Shown in pieces: positions 14,906 to 17,633 of a DNA stretch of 17,633 nt (its first letter is position 1; every line of letters starts with the position of its first letter). The position numbers and the translations under genes were made by a program. This DNA comes from Alphaproteobacteria bacterium (GTDB lineage Bacteria; Pseudomonadota; Alphaproteobacteria; Caulobacterales; Caulobacteraceae), in assembly GCA_028869395.1 (NCBI GenBank), contig JAGWSE010000380.1:1-17633 (forward strand), written 5' to 3'. The notes beneath the pieces were generated by a model. That model did no database searches, had not been told where the DNA came from, and was given only the letters and a program-made list of their open reading frames with translations.

Positions 14906-15478
14906 TCAAGCGGCGGCGGCCGCGGCGCGTCGAGCCGCCGCGCCGATGGCGGCCATCGCCGCGCCCCACAGCATCAGGTCGATGCCGACCACCAGGCCCA
15001 CCACCACCGGGGCGACCAACGGGCCGAAGAGACCCAGCGCCAGACCCAGGGCGATGTCGAGCACGCCATTCAGCATCAGCCAGCCCGAGCCCTGCCGTCC
15101 GCCGCGGCCGAAATGCCGCGCCTGGAAGACCAGGGTCACACCGTCGACGAGGAAGTAGGCCGCCGCCACCAGCACCAGACTGGCCGTGCCGACGAGCGGG
15201 TTCCACAGCATCAGGGCGCCCGCCACGAGCGCCACGAGCGCGGAGAGCAGCGACAGCCCGCGGTGGCCGGCGCCCCGGTCGCCGAAGAGGGCGACGAAGC
15301 CCAGGATCGCGCTGATCACCAGCACCCAGCCGACCACCAGCGCAGCGGCGACTCCGGCCGCCATCGGCAGGAGGAGCGCGATGATGCCGAGGATGAAGGC
15401 GACCACGCCTTCGACCATCAGCCACGAGGTCGCGGGCCTCGCCGCGCCCCTGGCCGGGGCATGGGGATGAACCGTCAT
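14906..15478 (-). CDS. HdeD family (DUF308) membrane protein
   Basis: 190 aa with six hydrophobic segments in pairs and a repeated W-x-x-x-x-G pattern: WLMVEGVVAFILGIIALL near the start and WLMLNGVLDIALGLALGL in the second half. This internal repeat is typical of HdeD/DUF308. E. coli HdeD contributes to acid resistance at high cell density; a similar role here is only a family-level guess. The ATG at 15478 has a very strong AAAGGAGGAA about 5-7 nt upstream (15484-15493), suggesting high expression. It lies between the DUF4402 gene (61 bp upstream) and the DUF4337 gene. Confidence 0.92.
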   Translation of the reverse strand: MTVHPHAPARGAARPATSWLMVEGVVAFILGIIALLLPMAAGVAAALVVGWVLVISAILGFVALFGDRGAGHRGLSLLSALVALVAGALMLWNPLVGTASLVLVAAAYFLVDGVTLVFQARHFGRGGRQGSGWLMLNGVLDIALGLALGLFGPLVAPVVVGLVVGIDLMLWGAAMAAIGAAARRAAAAAA

Positions 15479-15539
15479 GTCCGTTCCTCCTTTGCTCGCT
15501 CAAGGAACGCGCGAGCGCGGGAGTCCGCCCTGACGAGGA

Positions 15540-16076
15540 TCAATTGTAGGCGACGTTGACCTGGAACGTGCCGCTGTAGTTTCCAGCCGCGGTGTTGGGG
15601 GGCACATGCAGCACGGCCCCGACGTTGAAGGACTGCAGCCCGATGTCGGCGGACGTGCCGGAGAGCTGGCCGATCCCCGAGGCGAGATTTGTCGAGAAGG
15701 TGTCCACGGTCGGTGGGTTCGTCCCGGCGCCGAGGCTCACCGACGCCTGCGGGAAGGTCACGGCGTAGGTCGAGCCGCCGACGCCGGTCACGTTGAACAC
15801 GCCCGAGGTGATCGTTCCGCCGGTGAGCTCGGTGGCGTTGTTGATCCCGGTCACGGCGTTGGAAGTGCCGACCGTCACGGTCGCGGGACTGCCGGCGCTG
15901 GAGATCACGATCCGTCCGAAGGCGAGGTCCGACTGGCGGCTGACGGTCAGCACGTTGCCGACGGTGAGCGAGGCGGCGCCGGTCGTGGAGCCGGCGTTCT
16001 GGGCCAGCGCGGCCGGAGCCGAAGCCGCCAGCGCCGCCGCTGCGGCCAGCGCCGAAAGGAGATGGGCAGATTTCAT
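15540..16076 (-). CDS. Secreted DUF4402 protein
   Basis: 178 aa with a classic Sec signal peptide (MKSAHLL, Ala/Leu-rich core, ALAQ cleavage near residue 25). The mature part is Gly/Ser/Thr/Val-rich beta-strand sequence with SRQSDLAFGRIV (46-57) and a C-terminal NYSGTFQVNVAYN (166-178), the pattern of DUF4402, a family of exported, probably surface-associated beta proteins, often with a pilus-subunit-like ending. Function unknown; no chaperone or usher gene is nearby. The ATG at 16076 is chosen for the signal peptide; 31 upstream codons are rejected. No strong Shine-Dalgarno is visible. Confidence 0.85.
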   Translation of the reverse strand: MKSAHLLSALAAAAALAASAPAALAQNAGSTTGAASLTVGNVLTVSRQSDLAFGRIVISSAGSPATVTVGTSNAVTGINNATELTGGTITSGVFNVTGVGGSTYAVTFPQASVSLGAGTNPPTVDTFSTNLASGIGQLSGTSADIGLQSFNVGAVLHVPPNTAAGNYSGTFQVNVAYN

Positions 16077-16267
16077 GGCGCCCCGAGGATTCAAGAAGTG
16101 GGCCAGCCCGGGCCCCCATTGGCGGGCGGCGCGGCGAATAGGCGGCAATCGCCAGGCGTGCACAAGCAACTGCGGGTTGGCCCCACTCAGAGGCTCATTG
16201 GGAGCATGGCGTAGTCTGGGATCCGACGATCCTGGTTCCGAGGACCGGCCACTAAACCGCCTCTCTT

Positions 16268-16858
16268 CTAAAGCGACTGAACGTGAGGTCGCAGCGCGTC
16301 CACGGTCTCCGCCAACCCGTCTGCCTCCATCCTCAGCAGGAGGTCCTCGGCGGTCATGGCGGGATTCTTGAACCGCTCACGCATCGTGTGCACAGCGGCG
16401 ACCCCGCGCCCGATGTGGAGGCTGAGCGTGTCCGCGATGAAGGCGTCCGCGGTCTTTGCTTCGAGATTAAGAGGTTCGAGGATCGCAGCAGGAAAGTCGG
16501 AGACGTTTTCCGTGACGATCATTGACGCCTGGCTCTTGAGGGCGGCCGCAATCACGTGCGCGTCGTCTTTGTCGGGAAGCGTCTGACAGGCAGGCATCAG
16601 CGCCTCGAAATCGGTCACGAGCGCTTCCTGGAAAGCCCTTTCCATATTTGCGCGAGCACGGGCGGCTCGTTCGGCGGCATCCGCGACACTCTTGGCGGAC
16701 AGGATGCGTTCGATCGCGCGCTGCGTCTCATCCAGGATTATCGACGACCAGCGGAGGCGGAAGAAGTCCGCCTCCGCCAGCGTCAGCAGCAGGTTACGCT
16801 TCAGTGCGCTGGCTAGACTGCAAGCATCTACGACCGCCGTATACCGATTGGCGAACAC
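16268..16858 (-). CDS. PIN-domain toxin of a toxin-antitoxin pair
   Basis: 196 aa. The PIN ribonuclease core covers about residues 7-130: VVDAC with Asp11, LDETQR with Glu44, PDKDDAHV with Asp98/Asp99 and VTENVSDFP with Asp121, all candidate metal ligands. The size and the C-terminal helical extension fit the longer PIN_3-like group rather than short VapC proteins. It would cut RNA when free of its antitoxin; the target is unknown. The start is GTG, 3 nt after the antitoxin stop, so translation is probably coupled and kept low. The antitoxin gene comes first, as usual for such pairs. Confidence 0.85.
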   Translation of the reverse strand: MFANRYTAVVDACSLASALKRNLLLTLAEADFFRLRWSSIILDETQRAIERILSAKSVADAAERAARARANMERAFQEALVTDFEALMPACQTLPDKDDAHVIAAALKSQASMIVTENVSDFPAAILEPLNLEAKTADAFIADTLSLHIGRGVAAVHTMRERFKNPAMTAEDLLLRMEADGLAETVDALRPHVQSL

Positions 16859-16861
16859 GCG

Positions 16862-17323
16862 TCAGAGATTCTCCGCGTCCATCGCCGCAAGATCGCTCAA
16901 GGATCTAGCCCGCTGGGCGTCCCGCCTCTTCTTGTAGTCAAAAAGGTGTTCGGCCCGAATACGACGGTGACGACCGACCATGTGATGCTCGATCTCTCCG
17001 CGATCCAGAAGCGAGACAAGATAGGGGCGGGAAACATTCAGTATGTCCGCCGCTTGTTGGGTCGTCAGCATCTGGCTCACAGGCACGAGCGTCACCGCGT
17101 CTCCGCTACCGACATGCCGCAGCAATTCCATGAGCAGCTGAGAGAGCGCGGGGGCCAATACGATCTCGGCCGCCCTATTGTTTTCGTCCAGAACACGCAG
17201 CTTCTGGCCAGCACCGCCCCCGGTCTGGCTAGCCAGAATTTGGCGCAGCTGGTTGGCCGCCGCCCGTTCATCGGCGGAAGGCAGCCGATCGCCGAAGGGC
17301 TCGGCGAAGGCTGGTAGGGTCAT
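16862..17323 (-). CDS. Excisionase-type HTH antitoxin
   Basis: 153 aa. Residues 86-132 (LTTQQAADILNVSRPYLVSL, then LLDRGEI, GRHRRIRAEHLFDY) form a MerR/excisionase-like winged HTH. The first 80 residues and the acidic tail SLSDLAAMDAENL (141-153) are the likely parts that bind and neutralise the toxin. It probably represses its own operon. The ATG at 17323 has GGAG 7 nt upstream (17330-17333). The DNA upstream is distinctly less GC-rich than the rest of the window, consistent with horizontal acquisition. HTH-plus-PIN pairs of this type are widespread; the neutralising role is inferred from context. Confidence 0.82.
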   Translation of the reverse strand: MTLPAFAEPFGDRLPSADERAAANQLRQILASQTGGGAGQKLRVLDENNRAAEIVLAPALSQLLMELLRHVGSGDAVTLVPVSQMLTTQQAADILNVSRPYLVSLLDRGEIEHHMVGRHRRIRAEHLFDYKKRRDAQRARSLSDLAAMDAENL

Positions 17324-17349
17324 TTGAGGGCTCCTGGCGTGGTCTTGGT

Positions 17350-17396
17350 GGAATACGCGCTATTCGAAATAATCGCAACCATTGAAATGCTCGAAT
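17350..17396 (-). promoter_or_regulatory. Candidate promoter and operator of the toxin-antitoxin operon
   Basis: On the minus strand TTGCGA (17378-17373), a 17-nt spacer and TATTCC (17355-17350) make a plausible -35/-10 pair; transcription would start near 17343, 20 nt before the antitoxin ATG. The palindrome TTCGAA (17363-17368) lies between the boxes, and ATTCGA/TCGAAT repeats recur at 17362-17367 and 17391-17396, as expected for autorepression. Confidence 0.4.
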
Positions 17397-17633
17397 CGCC
17401 AGGTCGTTGCACCAAGCCCGATCCAATTGCCGCCTTCACCAGCAAATTCATTCAACCCGCGTCGCCCTCAAGCTTTACCGATAGAGGCCCTGCCAAGGGC
17501 GAGTTTGGGGCATGAAGCCAACGGCAATGTTCGACCGAGGCCGTGTAAAAACGCGGTCGCACCGGTTGGTGGAGGCATGTCCCGGGGGGTGGCGCGCCGC
17601 TGGTGTTTGTTAGGCCCCCCAGTTGATGGCGCG
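17397..17633. other. Gene-free right end with inverted repeats
   Basis: I see no convincing gene here. CGACCG (17532-17537) and CGGTCG (17554-17559) form a dyad around GTGTAAAAACG. A G6 run (17584-17589) could pair with a C6 run (17615-17620). The mixed base composition and repeats could be the edge of an acquired segment or of an element continuing past the window, but no transposase or terminal repeat can be shown. Confidence 0.3.

Noticed and set aside
16219..16244. tRNA T-arm-like sequence (TCCT, GGTTCCG, AGGA)
   Set aside because: No acceptor, D or anticodon arms can be folded around it and the loop departs from the TTCxAxx consensus.
17324..17515. 63-codon plus-strand frame upstream of the antitoxin
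   Set aside because: It begins inside the antitoxin promoter region, has no domain or ribosome binding site and overlaps the proposed operator.
17541..17556. Insertion sequence end suggested by GTGTAAAAACG
   Set aside because: No transposase fragment, matching second end or target duplication is visible, so it stays an unexplained repeat.

Overview
The window is very GC-rich, tightly packed chromosomal DNA from an alphaproteobacterium, most likely a member of the Caulobacteraceae (Phenylobacterium/Caulobacter type). The evidence is the large 180-kDa-class NAD-dependent glutamate dehydrogenase, a lipoprotein that resembles the Caulobacter CC0125/CC1285 family, the DUF1674/SdhAF4-type protein, and frequent GTG starts. 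The species assignment is inference; no rRNA or other diagnostic marker is present.

Left part (1-9095), mostly core metabolism. The C-terminal half of glutamate dehydrogenase enters from the left edge (+). It converges on a minus-strand block read as a four-helix membrane protein, then rsmB (16S rRNA m5C methyltransferase), rpe (ribulose-phosphate epimerase) and purH (last two steps of IMP synthesis). A 64-aa SdhAF4-like protein is divergent from this block and converges on pyrF. MarC is divergent from pyrF and ends tail-to-tail against a short-chain dehydrogenase; the two stop codons share one CTAG.

Middle (9096-13547). A Kup potassium transporter, with a hairpin next to its ribosome binding site, is followed 4 nt later by a small three-helix membrane protein, then argG. 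argG converges on a KTSC-domain protein, again sharing one CTAG for both stops. A MAPEG membrane protein is divergent from KTSC, and the short gap between them contains two strong dyads.

Right part (13548-17633), envelope and accessory genes. A lipoprotein with an aromatic-rich segment faces a minus-strand run of DUF4337, HdeD-family and DUF4402 genes. After this comes a two-gene toxin-antitoxin module (PIN-domain toxin, excisionase-type HTH antitoxin). Its upstream DNA is clearly poorer in GC (61 of 120 bases at 17341-17460) than the rest of the window, which suggests acquired DNA. The last 310 bases hold a plausible promoter/operator for this module and some inverted repeats, but no gene I can support.

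I see no rRNA, tRNA, CRISPR array or complete insertion sequence. The least ordinary items are the toxin-antitoxin module with its low-GC flank, a perfect 17-bp operator-like palindrome in the SdhAF4/membrane-protein divergent gap, an inverted pair of REP-like elements after the glutamate dehydrogenase gene, the kup leader hairpin and the paired dyads upstream of MAPEG. Nothing here is clearly a new multi-gene system.
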